Origin: an uncultured Bacteroidales bacterium
Lineage (GTDB): Bacteria > Bacteroidota > Bacteroidia > Bacteroidales > P3
Assembly (NCBI GenBank): GCA_947168665.1
Contig: CAMVMX010000001.1
Location: 310,001 to 374,000, forward strand
Length of the DNA stretch: 64,000 nt
Reading direction: 5' to 3'
This document shows positions 35,553 to 45,700 of this stretch, one piece after another. Positions within the stretch are counted from its first letter, which is position 1. Each line of letters begins with the position of its first letter. The notes below the pieces were generated by a model. That model was not told the origin of the DNA. It saw nothing but the letters and a program-made list of their open reading frames with translations, and did no database searches. The position numbers and the translations under genes were made by a program.

Positions 35553-35679
35553 AAAACGCAAAAAGGTTATTTTTCAGTTTTTTTGAGAGGGGAGGTTTGA
35601 GGAATCGGGGGCGAAAAGTGCCGTTGCTTTACATTTTTTTTCCGATAAGTGCAAATTTATTTTTCACCTTGGCGGGTGA

Positions 35680-35687
35680 TATTTTTG
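35680..35687 (+). promoter_or_regulatory. dnaA promoter -7 element
   Basis: TATTTTTG matches TAnnTTTG, about 160 bp before the chosen dnaA ATG, giving a long leader. A related CATTTTTG lies at 35691-35698. Confidence 0.45.
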
Positions 35688-35845
35688 TTGCATTTTTGCA
35701 TTGTGAACATCGGAACCGAGGATGGTTCATAAGTGATACAGAGACAGTGCGGGGACATGGACTTTTCAACAAGACGGTGTTTGAAAAAACGGGAAGAGCG
35801 GTGGGCATCCGCCAGCAGCCCGGCCAAACAAGAGACAACGAAGCA

Positions 35846-37327
35846 ATGAACAATAATAACGAAACAAACAGCAGGACTATGGAGAAGGACTACCAAAAAG
35901 TATGGGAGGAATGTCTTGGGTTTATCAAGGACAATCTGACCGGGAAGGAAAACGAGAAGGTTTTCAGTACTTGGTTTGAACCTATCGTTCCGTTGAAACT
36001 TGATGGGAGCACGCTTATTATTAAGGTGCCGAGCCCATTCTTCTACGAATGGTTGGAACAGAACTATGCCGACCTGCTGAAGAGGGCCATACAGCTGACC
36101 CTCGGCAACGATGCCTGCCTGCAGTACAGCGTGGTGATGGACACCAGCATTGCCGAGCAACCCATCACTACCCGAATGCCTTCGACAGGGCGACAGTCGA
36201 CTGTCAACCAACCCCGCGATGTGCCTATGGACATCCGCCGGGGCGACACGAGGGAGTTTCCCAACCCCTTCGTGATTCCGGGCATCCAGAAGGTGCGCAT
36301 CAACTCGCAACTCAGTTCGTCGTACACGCTGCACAATTATGTGGAGGGCGAGTGCAACCGGCTGGCCCGCGCTGCGGGATATGCCGTGGCCGAGAAGCCG
36401 GGCAAGACAGCCTTCAACCCCCTGATGCTGCACGGCGGCGTGGGGCTGGGCAAAACCCATCTGGCCAACGCCATCGGGCTGAAGACTAAAGAGCTGCACC
36501 CGGAACTGACGGTGCTGTATGTCACATCGGAGCAGTTCATGCAGCAATATATGGATGCGGGCCGCAGCGGCACCACGTCGGATTTTGTCCACTTCTACGA
36601 GATGATTGATGTGCTGATAGTGGACGACATCCAGTTCTGGAGCAACAAGGCCGGTCGCACACAGGAGGCTTTCTTCCACATATTCAACACCCTTCACCAG
36701 GCAGGGAAACAAATCATTATCACAAGCGACAAGGCACCGAGCGAGCTGCAGGGACTGGAGACCCGCCTCACGTCGCGCCTGAAATGGGGACTGGCCGCCG
36801 AGTTGCTGCCCCCCGATGTGGAGACCCGCATGAGCATACTGCGCCAGAAACTGGCCAACGACGGGGTTGAAATGCCCGACGAGGTGATTGAGTACATCGC
36901 CTACAACATCAATACCAATGTCCGCGAATTGGAGGGCGCACTGATTTCGCTCATGGCGCAGTCGTCGCTCAACCACCGCGACATCACTATCGACCTGGCC
37001 CGCCAGATGGTGGACAAGTTTGTGAAGAGTACCAACCGGGAGGTGACAATAGACTATATCCAGAAGGTGGTGTGCGACTATTTCAACATCCCCATCGAAA
37101 GTATCCAGTCGCGCACCCGCAAACGGGAGATTGTCCAGGCCCGCCAGCTGACCATGTATTATGCCAAGAAACTGACCAAGTCGTCGCTGGCCATCATCGG
37201 TCTGCAGTGCGGCAACAAGGACCACGCCACAGTTTTGCACGCCTGCAAGACGGTTGCCAACCTGGCCGACACCGACAAGCAATTCCGCTTCTGGATTGAG
37301 GAGCTGGACAAGAAGTTCAAGGAATAA
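35846..37327 (+). CDS. dnaA: chromosomal replication initiator DnaA
   Basis: 493 residues from ATG 35846 (MNNNNETNSRT); ATG 35879 (MEKDYQKVW) is also possible, and the track's longer form is unsupported. DnaA binds origin boxes and opens DNA for replication. Domain I (KVWEECLGFIKDNL) is followed by a short linker and then the AAA+ domain with Walker A GGVGLGKTHLANAIG near residue 200 and Walker B VLIVDDIQFW. Domain IV carries the DNA-binding signature GNKDHATVLHACKTV. Length and order are typical. It is followed 11 bp later by the flavin reductase gene. Confidence 0.95.
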   Translation: MNNNNETNSRTMEKDYQKVWEECLGFIKDNLTGKENEKVFSTWFEPIVPLKLDGSTLIIKVPSPFFYEWLEQNYADLLKRAIQLTLGNDACLQYSVVMDTSIAEQPITTRMPSTGRQSTVNQPRDVPMDIRRGDTREFPNPFVIPGIQKVRINSQLSSSYTLHNYVEGECNRLARAAGYAVAEKPGKTAFNPLMLHGGVGLGKTHLANAIGLKTKELHPELTVLYVTSEQFMQQYMDAGRSGTTSDFVHFYEMIDVLIVDDIQFWSNKAGRTQEAFFHIFNTLHQAGKQIIITSDKAPSELQGLETRLTSRLKWGLAAELLPPDVETRMSILRQKLANDGVEMPDEVIEYIAYNINTNVRELEGALISLMAQSSLNHRDITIDLARQMVDKFVKSTNREVTIDYIQKVVCDYFNIPIESIQSRTRKREIVQARQLTMYYAKKLTKSSLAIIGLQCGNKDHATVLHACKTVANLADTDKQFRFWIEELDKKFKE

Positions 37328-37338
37328 CACTGGCTGTC

Positions 37339-37920
37339 ATGAAAGTCCCTTTCAAGCCCGGCACGCTCATCTACCCCCTGCCTGCCGTGATGGTGAGCTG
37401 CGGCGACGAGCCTTCGAACTACAACATCATCACCGTCGCCTGGACAGGGACGCTCTGCACCGACCCCCCGATGTGCTATATCTCGGTGCGCCACGAGCGC
37501 CACTCGTATGACATCATCAAGCGCACGGGCGAATTTGTCATCAACCTCACCACCGAGGACCTCTGCCGCGCCACGGACTGGTGTGGCGTGCGCAGCGGTA
37601 GGGATTATGACAAGTTCAAGGAGATGCACCTCACCCCGCAGACGGGACAGGTGGTAAAAGCCCCTTTGATAGCGGAAAGCCCCCTGAACATAGAATGCCA
37701 AGTGACGGAAGTGAGGCCGCTGGGCAGCCACGACATGTTTATGGCCCGCGTGGTGGCCATCGATGCCGAGGAGAAACTGATTGACAAGACCACGGGCGCA
37801 TTCCAGCTCAACCACGCTGGCCCCATCGCCTACTCGCATGGCAAATACTACTCGCTGGGCGAGAAACTCGGAAGTTTCGGTTTCAGCGTGAAGAAAAATA
37901 AAGGACGCAACAAAAATTAA
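37339..37920 (+). CDS. flavin reductase-like FMN-binding protein
   Basis: 193-residue split-barrel flavin-binding protein. It starts KPGTLIYPLPAVMVSCGD and continues NIITVAWTGTLCTDPPMCYISVR, the usual flavin-contact region. GEFVINLTTEDL and QLNHAGPIAYSHGKYYSLGE fit the family's C-terminal half. Such proteins reduce or store FMN for partner enzymes; the partner is not evident. It lies between dnaA and a dehydrogenase gene with gaps of 11 and 14 bp, suggesting one operon. Confidence 0.87.
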   Translation: MKVPFKPGTLIYPLPAVMVSCGDEPSNYNIITVAWTGTLCTDPPMCYISVRHERHSYDIIKRTGEFVINLTTEDLCRATDWCGVRSGRDYDKFKEMHLTPQTGQVVKAPLIAESPLNIECQVTEVRPLGSHDMFMARVVAIDAEEKLIDKTTGAFQLNHAGPIAYSHGKYYSLGEKLGSFGFSVKKNKGRNKN

Positions 37921-37934
37921 AACTATCATCAGTC

Positions 37935-38870
37935 ATGAGAATAGTATGTGTAGAACCCCTGGGCATAAGCCGGGAGCATTTCGAAGAGTTGAAACAGGAG
38001 ATGGCCGCTGACGGTCATGTGTTTGATTATTATCTGGACCGCAAGGAGGATGCCGCAACGCTGGCCGCCCGCATGGCCGAAGCCGACATAGCGGTGATTT
38101 CCAACATCCCGCTGCCTGCAGCGGTGCTGGGACAATGCCCCAAACTGAAATACCTCTCGGTGGCTTTCACTGGGTTGGACCACATAGACTTGGCCTACTG
38201 CCGGGAACACCACATTGAGGTGCAGAACGCGGCGGGCTACTCCACCACAGCGGTGAGTGAACTGGCCGTGGGGTTGATGCTCGACGTGCTACGGCGCGTC
38301 ACCAGCCTTGATGCCGCCATCCGCCAAGGCGAAGGCCGCGGAGCATTCCTGGGACGCGAACTGAGGGGCAAGACCGTAGGTGTGGTGGGCACAGGCGCCA
38401 TCGGCACCGCCACCATCCGGCTGTTGCTTGCCTTCGGCTGCAAGGTGATGGCCTACAACCGCAGCCGCCACGCCGACGTGGAGCAGATGGGCGTGGAATA
38501 CACCGACCTCGACACCCTGATGCAGCGCAGCGACATCGTAACCCTGCACGTACCCATGACAGCCGAGACCCATCACCTTATCAGCCGTGAGCGCATCGCC
38601 ATGATGAAGCCTACTGCCATACTTATCAACACAGCACGCGGCAACGTGGTTGACATACCCGCCCTGGCCGAAGCCCTTAAGGAAAACCGCATAGCCGGTG
38701 CCGGCATCGACGTGTATGAGAAAGAGCCTCCTCTGCCTACCGATCATCCGCTGCTCAGTGCGCCCAACTGCGTGTGCGTACCCCATATCGGCTACGCCTC
38801 GCGCGAGGCTTTCGACATCCGGGCCGACATCGTCTTCGACCACGTGAAGCAATACCTGAACAGAAAGTAA
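37935..38870 (+). CDS. D-isomer-specific 2-hydroxyacid dehydrogenase
   Basis: 311-residue NAD-dependent dehydrogenase. The NAD motif is VGVVGTGAIGTAT near residue 145, the catalytic Arg is in INTARGNVVD, Glu in DVYEKEPPL, and His in VPHIGYAS, so the active site is complete. It is closer to the lactate/glycerate-type members than to the serA product at 32.9 kb; the exact substrate is not evident. Its last 112 bp are duplicated 3.68 kb downstream. A small GC hairpin with a TCTTT tail at 38873-38890 ends the gene. Confidence 0.85.
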   Translation: MRIVCVEPLGISREHFEELKQEMAADGHVFDYYLDRKEDAATLAARMAEADIAVISNIPLPAAVLGQCPKLKYLSVAFTGLDHIDLAYCREHHIEVQNAAGYSTTAVSELAVGLMLDVLRRVTSLDAAIRQGEGRGAFLGRELRGKTVGVVGTGAIGTATIRLLLAFGCKVMAYNRSRHADVEQMGVEYTDLDTLMQRSDIVTLHVPMTAETHHLISRERIAMMKPTAILINTARGNVVDIPALAEALKENRIAGAGIDVYEKEPPLPTDHPLLSAPNCVCVPHIGYASREAFDIRADIVFDHVKQYLNRK

Positions 38871-39088
38871 CCCGGGCGCCGCCCGTCTTTACCGCACAAG
38901 CGTCACCGTTCCGGCCATCACCTCTGACTTGCCCTCCAGTGTGGTGTAGTGGCAGAGGTAGGCGTAGGCCGACTCCGGACTCTTCACCCCGCGGTACGTT
39001 CCGTCCCAACCCTCTTCAAGGTTCTTGGTGTGGAAAATGCAGTCGCCCCAACGGGTGAACACTTGCAAGTCGTAATCCTTCACATTCA
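38759..39088. repeat. 330-bp perfect direct repeat, copy 1
   Basis: Identical base for base to 42439-42768. It spans the last 112 bp of the dehydrogenase, the short gap, and the last 200 bp of the first giant gene (its sorting-domain end). The sequence diverges abruptly at both ends. Confidence 0.95.
38873..38890 (+). terminator. short GC hairpin between convergent genes
   Basis: CGGGC-GCC-GCCCG followed by TCTTT lies 3 bp after the dehydrogenase stop. It overlaps the stop codon of the convergent giant gene. The duplicated copy is at 42553-42570. Confidence 0.5.
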
Positions 39089-42000
39089 CCCCATAACCGC
39101 GAAAGCGGTTGTTCGTCGGCAAATTAGGTGTGAAGACATTGGGGAACCATAGTCGCTGTACCTTGAAGAGTACTGTTGCCCATGCCGTATCAACACAGAA
39201 ATCGTTGTTAGCCACAAGCATCACTATCACACTGTCCCTCATCTCCTCGACACGATAATGCAGCACCTCACTGTTGTCAGTTAGAAAAACAGAATCCACA
39301 AACCACTGCCGGCCTGTGGCATTCATACTGCCATCGACAGCCGTAATCTCCCGCACCATCTCCGTCAAGAAAGGGGGTTCCACCGCCATACGCGCCTCTA
39401 CCAGCAGTACCGGCTCCAAGCGTATAGTGTCTTTCAGCGGACACAATAACGTGTCGCAGTAATCGGCAGTCAGATAGTAGACCGTGGTGGTATCTGGGGA
39501 GAGCAGCAGCGTGTCAATGCCTGACCCTCCGACAATTGTGGCCGAAGGAATCGAACTGTCCGTAGGGAAAGAGGAAACACTATAACACACAGAGTCCTCT
39601 AACATCAGCCTATATCCCCCAGCGTCTGTGCAGAACGGCTCAGTAGCCAACGAGCAGACGGGTGGCCGCCTCACAGCAAGATGCAGTACAACCAAACTGT
39701 CCGTACCCGAACACGATGTGCGATACAACGTGTCCGTACCCGCTTTGGTGAACACAACCCCCTCCCACTCATAAGGTAACTCCGACGAACACACTGTGCG
39801 ATAATGCTCCTCTCGGCTGCTCAGATGCAACGTTACCAAACTGTCGCATCCATTCCTTGTGGTGTAGGTCACACTGTAACGAACCGGAGCGGCAAACACC
39901 TTCCCTTCCCACTCGTAAACTTCGCCAATTGTCAGCGTGTCATACACCTGCACATCATACTTCGGCCAGTGATGCAAATACAACACATGGCCCACACAAC
40001 TATCCAAATAGAAGTGCCATCCTGGAGCCATAATCCTCTCGTTATGGAAAACGTAGGCTTCGCCCGCACAAACCGTGTCAAACACTGTATCCCGTTCCAA
40101 GACAAGGTAGAACGTATCCACCACAGAATCTACACAGGCCCCTTCCGCCAACATTGCATACAGTTTCACCCAATGCAACCCGTCCGTATTGTATTCATGA
40201 ACCGGATGAGTCTCCGCGCTTGTCGTTCCGTCGTCAAAGACCCACAAATATTGCTCACACGGGAAAGGCGTTAGCTCCGTGTGGGCGCTGTCGCGGGCAA
40301 TAACGCTGCGGTTCATGAAATGCACACGTACGCCGCACAGCTCGTCACTCTCGCGGTCAAAAGCGGATACAGGGTAGCGCGTCCCCGTATAGGTCGTCAT
40401 CACAAAACTACACTCCGCACCCGACAGATGGTGACTGACTTGACAACAGTACAGCCCCGTGTCGGAAACGGAGAGCGAATCCGCAGTCGACAAAGTCTCC
40501 GTCGGCTCCGCAGCGCTATACCACCTGTACGAGAAACCCTCAGGAGCGAAAATCGTATTCTCAACCAAACCGCCACACCCTGTGGAGCGGAAATGCTTGT
40601 GCGCACCCTCCAGCGTGAAATAGCCATAGCCGAAATGCCCATCCTGGGCACAGTCGCGGTTGCTTAGCGTCACAACTATCGTCTGCCCCTGCATGGGTGC
40701 CAAGTCCACACCCACTGCCTCCCAGTCGCGCCACAACACATCATCCACCCCTTGCTCCCAGCCGCTCAAATCGCCCGACACAAAGAGACCGTGATAGCAG
40801 CTGCCCATGCTTACCCCGTTGGCATCCGTAATCTCAAACTCAAACTGCGGATTGTTCGTCACGCTGTGGTTCGGGTTTTCCTCCACCAAAGCATATCGCA
40901 ACACCAGCAAGTCGTAATCATCCGTATCCACCTGAAACGTGTACGACACTGCCTCCCTCTCTGCTCGCACCCTCCAGTTGCCCAGCCTCACCGAGGCGCA
41001 ATGTCCCTCTGGCACACATCTCAGTTGCCCCCGCGTATGCGGGTCGCGTTCCAAAGCGTTCGTATGCACCGTGTGGCGAGAATAGGGCGAGAGCGAACCT
41101 GAATCCACAACTCCCATACTCCAATTGGTTCCAATGACACCCGTGCGGCACAGCACACCCGCTGCCCCCAAGTCAAAGAACCGTATCTTCTCCAAGGCGT
41201 GCGTGTCGCACGGCGCACGCAACGCCACATGCGCCGGAGCCGACCAGAGGCTGTCGCCACACCGCGCACTGACATACACCTCGTAGTCCTCACCCGCCAC
41301 AAGCCCAGACATTGTCAACGCAGTATCCTCCACCACGACTCCCGTACCCGTCCCCAGGGCAAAACCCATCGGGCCATACTCCACCCGGTACTCGTCATAA
41401 CCGCTCGAACCGTGCCACACCACCATCACCGAATCAGGTGTATCCCACCGGCTTGTTGTCCCAACAATATCGGGAGGGTGACAAACCGTGTCCACCGGTG
41501 CAAACCTGTAGTAATGGTGGTTCCCCGGCCAACCTGTGTAAGTAATGCTGTTATCAATCGTAGTCCACACCACATTCCAAAGCGACGTATAAGCCGGCGA
41601 CACCGCTATGAAACGCTCCAATCCAAACTGCAGCCCCACACGCCCTCCCACACGTGGCGGCACATTCCCGTTCATCTTTCTGTATACCAGCGTCACCGAA
41701 TTGTCGCCTTCATACAGCTGAACCTGCCACAACAATGTGTCACGGGGATATATAAACTGAAATGGAGGTTCATTGCCCATAGCGAACTGGAACACCTGCA
41801 ACCTGTTGCCGGTCGAGTCCGGCGGCGAACACCACACGCGGTACTCCAAGCACCTGTTGTTCATCACCTCCAAACCCCACACTCCTGCCATATCCCTCTC
41901 AAAAGGAAACGCCACATAATTCTTCCCCAACATCCACGTCTGATTTCCAAACAGCAACGTGCCATCATAGCAAATCGTCGCCTCCGAGTAAGACCTATTG

Positions 42001-42263
42001 TAGAGCGTGAAAACAAACGGCAACTCCACCGCCACGTTCGGCCAGTGGTAACCGATTGTTCTCCTGTCCGACACGGCCGAGATATCCACCCACAACGCCG
42101 AATCTACACCTTGGGCAAACTCGTACCCGTGAGCCACTACCGGCTGCCCTGCACCCATTATAGGGGCAAGCACGGCAACCACTGCTATCCAGGCGCAGCA
42201 CACCGCAGCCCTCATCCTGTGGGTATAAACCAGACGGCAAGAGGAAGTCTCATCAGTCTTCAT
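38889..42263 (-). CDS. giant secreted protein with PKD/FN3-like domains and T9SS type B sorting domain
   Basis: 1124 residues from ATG 42263; the track ORF extends into the repeat without support. ATG 42215 (MRAAVCCAWIAVV) may be the true start of the signal peptide. Order: signal peptide; a beta domain starting VVAHGYEFAQGVDS; an FN3-like region (YDEYRVEYGPMG); a PKD-like domain (YLWVFDDGTTSAETHPVHEY); repeated Cys-containing segments (CDSLVTLHL type); and a C-terminal CHU_C/gliding-motility-associated domain beginning WFPNVFTPNLPTNNRF and ending AGTVTLVR. It is probably exported by the type IX system and attached to or released from the cell surface, perhaps as an adhesin. Confidence 0.85.
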   Translation of the reverse strand: MKTDETSSCRLVYTHRMRAAVCCAWIAVVAVLAPIMGAGQPVVAHGYEFAQGVDSALWVDISAVSDRRTIGYHWPNVAVELPFVFTLYNRSYSEATICYDGTLLFGNQTWMLGKNYVAFPFERDMAGVWGLEVMNNRCLEYRVWCSPPDSTGNRLQVFQFAMGNEPPFQFIYPRDTLLWQVQLYEGDNSVTLVYRKMNGNVPPRVGGRVGLQFGLERFIAVSPAYTSLWNVVWTTIDNSITYTGWPGNHHYYRFAPVDTVCHPPDIVGTTSRWDTPDSVMVVWHGSSGYDEYRVEYGPMGFALGTGTGVVVEDTALTMSGLVAGEDYEVYVSARCGDSLWSAPAHVALRAPCDTHALEKIRFFDLGAAGVLCRTGVIGTNWSMGVVDSGSLSPYSRHTVHTNALERDPHTRGQLRCVPEGHCASVRLGNWRVRAEREAVSYTFQVDTDDYDLLVLRYALVEENPNHSVTNNPQFEFEITDANGVSMGSCYHGLFVSGDLSGWEQGVDDVLWRDWEAVGVDLAPMQGQTIVVTLSNRDCAQDGHFGYGYFTLEGAHKHFRSTGCGGLVENTIFAPEGFSYRWYSAAEPTETLSTADSLSVSDTGLYCCQVSHHLSGAECSFVMTTYTGTRYPVSAFDRESDELCGVRVHFMNRSVIARDSAHTELTPFPCEQYLWVFDDGTTSAETHPVHEYNTDGLHWVKLYAMLAEGACVDSVVDTFYLVLERDTVFDTVCAGEAYVFHNERIMAPGWHFYLDSCVGHVLYLHHWPKYDVQVYDTLTIGEVYEWEGKVFAAPVRYSVTYTTRNGCDSLVTLHLSSREEHYRTVCSSELPYEWEGVVFTKAGTDTLYRTSCSGTDSLVVLHLAVRRPPVCSLATEPFCTDAGGYRLMLEDSVCYSVSSFPTDSSIPSATIVGGSGIDTLLLSPDTTTVYYLTADYCDTLLCPLKDTIRLEPVLLVEARMAVEPPFLTEMVREITAVDGSMNATGRQWFVDSVFLTDNSEVLHYRVEEMRDSVIVMLVANNDFCVDTAWATVLFKVQRLWFPNVFTPNLPTNNRFRGYGVNVKDYDLQVFTRWGDCIFHTKNLEEGWDGTYRGVKSPESAYAYLCHYTTLEGKSEVMAGTVTLVR

Positions 42264-42438
42264 GTTATTACAATGCGACTTTAGCTGAAAAATATACCCC
42301 ACATACATTCTCTTCCGAATTAAATTAAACAACCAATAGAAGTAACGCTGGCCGAAGCAAAATATTGTGTGGATGCCGTGGGCAATTACGCACGGCAAAA
42401 AGACCGTTTCGCTGACAACAAAACGTTCCAGGCCGCAA

Positions 42439-42550
42439 TGCGCCCAACTGCGTGTGCGTACCCCATATCGGCTACGCCTCGCGCGAGGCTTTCGACATCC
42501 GGGCCGACATCGTCTTCGACCACGTGAAGCAATACCTGAACAGAAAGTAA
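42439..42550 (+). pseudogene. duplicated 3' fragment of the 2-hydroxyacid dehydrogenase gene
   Basis: This fragment encodes the last 36 codons of the dehydrogenase (PHIGYASREAFDI to the end, stop at 42548-42550) with no start or upstream part. It lies between the two giant genes and cannot be functional. It was carried along with the shared sorting-domain DNA. Confidence 0.9.
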
Positions 42551-42768
42551 CCCGGGCGCCGCCCGTCTTTACCGCACAAGCGTCACCGTTCCGGCCATCA
42601 CCTCTGACTTGCCCTCCAGTGTGGTGTAGTGGCAGAGGTAGGCGTAGGCCGACTCCGGACTCTTCACCCCGCGGTACGTTCCGTCCCAACCCTCTTCAAG
42701 GTTCTTGGTGTGGAAAATGCAGTCGCCCCAACGGGTGAACACTTGCAAGTCGTAATCCTTCACATTCA
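42439..42768. repeat. 330-bp perfect direct repeat, copy 2
   Basis: Identical to 38759-39088, offset 3680 bp. It contains the dehydrogenase fragment and the last 200 bp of the second giant gene. Beyond 42768 the two genes differ at once (Thr/Met codon, then more differences). Confidence 0.95.
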
Positions 42769-45700
42769 TCCCATAACCGCGAAAACGGTTGTTCGTCGGA
42801 AAATCAGGTGTGAAGACATTCGGAAACCACAAGCTCTGCACCCTTACAGGCACCACATCACGCGCCGTGTCGCTACAATCGGGCGTGCTTGCCACCAACA
42901 TCACCGCCACACTGTCGTCCGTGAATGAAGCCCGATAGGTGAGGACACTGTCTCCTTCTGGCCAAAGCGTCCCGTTCAAGAACCAGCTACGTTCATGCGC
43001 CATGGCGGTCACGTCAGAGACCGTAAGCTCCAAGTGTTCCAAATCCAACAATCGAGGAGAGACCGAAATCTCCGCTACCGCCGTCTCAATAGGGTTGAGC
43101 AGCAGTGTGTCGCTCCACGAGCAATGGATTGTGTCACACCGCTCGGCCTCCAAACAGTAGCGAGTCGGGCTGCGGGGGGTAAGCAGCAGGGGCCACTCCA
43201 CCTCGGTTCCCCGCACCCAGCCCAGAGGCAATGCCGAGTCGGCCGGCGAAGCGGTAAAGCGGTAGCACAACGAGTCGGGCAGCATGATGCTATATCCCCC
43301 CGGCAAGTGGCAGAACGGCTCAGCCTCCACACTCAGTTCAGGCTTCTCCAATACCCGTAGCGCGAACACCCAGACACTGTCGGATCCCTCATCAACCCTG
43401 TGCCTTAAAGTGTCCGATCCCTCACCTTCGAAAAGAACACCGCGCCACACTACCGGAAGCGACGACGAGCAAACCACCGTATCAATTCGGGTGACACAAC
43501 TCAGACGCAGTGTCACCAGGCTGTCGCAACCCATAGTGCTGACGAGATTCCTTGTATACACCCCAGCTTCGTCGTACATCTCGCCATCCAACCAAAAGCT
43601 TCCGCCCGCCGCAAACGAGTCCAAAACCTCTGTGGCGTAGACAGGGTTCACCCGAAGCATGAGCGTCGTCAGCAGGCAGCTATCCTGATGCTTATACTCA
43701 CCCTCCCTTGTCAGTCTTCGTCCAAAAAAGTCATACTCCTCCCCCTCGCAAATCGAGGCATAAACCGTGTCATGTCCCAACGCCACCGTGACCGTCTGGC
43801 TCGCTGAGTCCACACACTCACCCCCTCCAAGCATGGCATAGAGCGTCACCCTGAACGTCCCTTCGCCAAAAATATGGGTCGGGCTGGGAGTACTCGACGA
43901 AGTCCCGTCGCCGAAATCCCAGCGGTACTCATCGCAGGGATAAGCGGTCAGCTGCGTAAGGTTCGAGTCAAGTGCCACCGCACTCTGATTATCGAAATGC
44001 ACCGTCGATCCACATGAATCCAGTTGCTGCATGGTAAATGCCGCCGCCGGGAAACGCCCGCCCACGAATGCCGACGAAGTGAATCCGCACTCCTGGCCTG
44101 ACAACTGATAGGTCATGTGACACTTATACACGCCTGGCGAGGTTGCAAGACAGGAGCGTGAGGTAGAGAGCGTAGCCGTCGTGTCGTCCATCGAATACCA
44201 CCTATAGGAAAAGCCCTCCGGAGCATAAAGCATACTTGACACCACGTCGCCGCAACTCTCCACAAAGATATGCTTGTCAACGGCCTCCAACACGAAATAC
44301 GCATAGCCGTAATGTCCCCCAAGAGCGCAGTCATAATTGGATAGTGTCACATTGATAGTCTGCCCGTGAAGAGGAGTCAAATCCACGCCCACAGCCTCCC
44401 AGTCGCGCCACACCACATTGATCTCCCCAATATTCCATCCCGACAAATCGCCCGACACAAAATTGCCGTAATAGCAATTGCTAATCCGAACCCCAGCCGT
44501 GTCAGTAATCTCAAATGTAAAGCGCGGCTGATCTTCTGGCAAATGGTTGGGATTCTGCTCCACCACCGCATAGCGCAGAACCAACAAATCGAACTGGTTA
44601 GTATCTACAGCCAACGTGTAAGTGATGGACTCCTGCTCGCCTCCGTCCTGCCAATTGCCTAACCGCACCGACGAGCAGTACCCCTCAGGCACTGTGCGCA
44701 ACAGGTTGCGGGTGCGAACATCTCTCTCGGATACATCCTTGTGTACCGTATGCCTCGAGAATATCGAGGCACTTCCGAAATCCACCACATTCCGTGGCGA
44801 CCCAGCACCCGAAGGGCTGTGAAAAGTACCCGTGCAGCACTTCACACTGTCGGCATAAAGACGGTCATAGTGCAGCCTGCCGGAACAGGATGTACCAACC
44901 GTCATGCTGCTCCAGCCAGTCTCTGAGAAGGGACATACACTGCGTACCCTCATCTCATAAACCTCACCGTCCATCAGTCCATGAATCACCACCTCTGTGT
45001 CCGCCACCGTAATCCGGGTACCCTCCCCCTCAGCAAAGCCCTCTGAGCCATACTCCACCTCATAATATGCGGCGAGCATGCAGCCATGCCACCGCAGCCG
45101 CACACCTGACGCACCATACAGTCCCATCTCTTCTGCACACAAATCCGAAGGTGCATCCGGGCAACACAGCGAATCTGACGGAATGAAGCGGTAATAGCGG
45201 TAAGCTCCCGGCCAAACATGTTGCAACGCCGGCTGCGCAGCCGAAGCTGTATGGCTGCTGGGGTTCACACAAATGACATGCTGCGCATCCAATGCCACAC
45301 CAACCTCCGAGAAAACGTTGGGCTGAGTCGCCTGCGGGCCGTAAACCAGAGTCAGCGAACCGTCCGACTCCCTAAACCGAATCTGAAACCTGTTCACCAA
45401 CCCGTTATTCACAAAACTGCCCAACTGGATGACGGCCATTCGCTGCCCCGGTGGGCAAGAACCCGAATCAAACTCCAAAGTTTGCATATAGGGCAAATCC
45501 GCAATACCCATACATACATTCCTCCACGCATAAATACCACCATCCATGTTTGAGTCAAAAGCACTCAGTCGTGACGGAAAATAAATGTATGGCAGCAGAT
45601 TGCTGACCATCGCATGCCTGACAAAAAGCACCGTCCCGTCGCGAAACACCTGCACCTTACGGTAAGAATCGCCCCAGAAAAACGGGAACGGAAGCTCATA

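Larger units (their letters stand above)
35101..35845. other. serC-dnaA intergenic region, possible origin features
   Basis: This divergent 745-bp gap begins with a very AT-rich block (35101-35150). It holds one perfect DnaA-box sequence, TGTGAATAA (complement TTATTCACA) at 35297-35305, and a near match TTATCAACA near 35457. CCTATTGGAC occurs twice. One perfect box is not enough to call an origin. The dnaA promoter is at 35680-35687. Confidence 0.4.

Noticed and set aside
42264-42689. N-terminal extension of the first giant protein
   Set aside because: It reads through the 330-bp repeat and the dehydrogenase fragment antisense, giving an Arg-rich nonsense lead before the real signal peptide.
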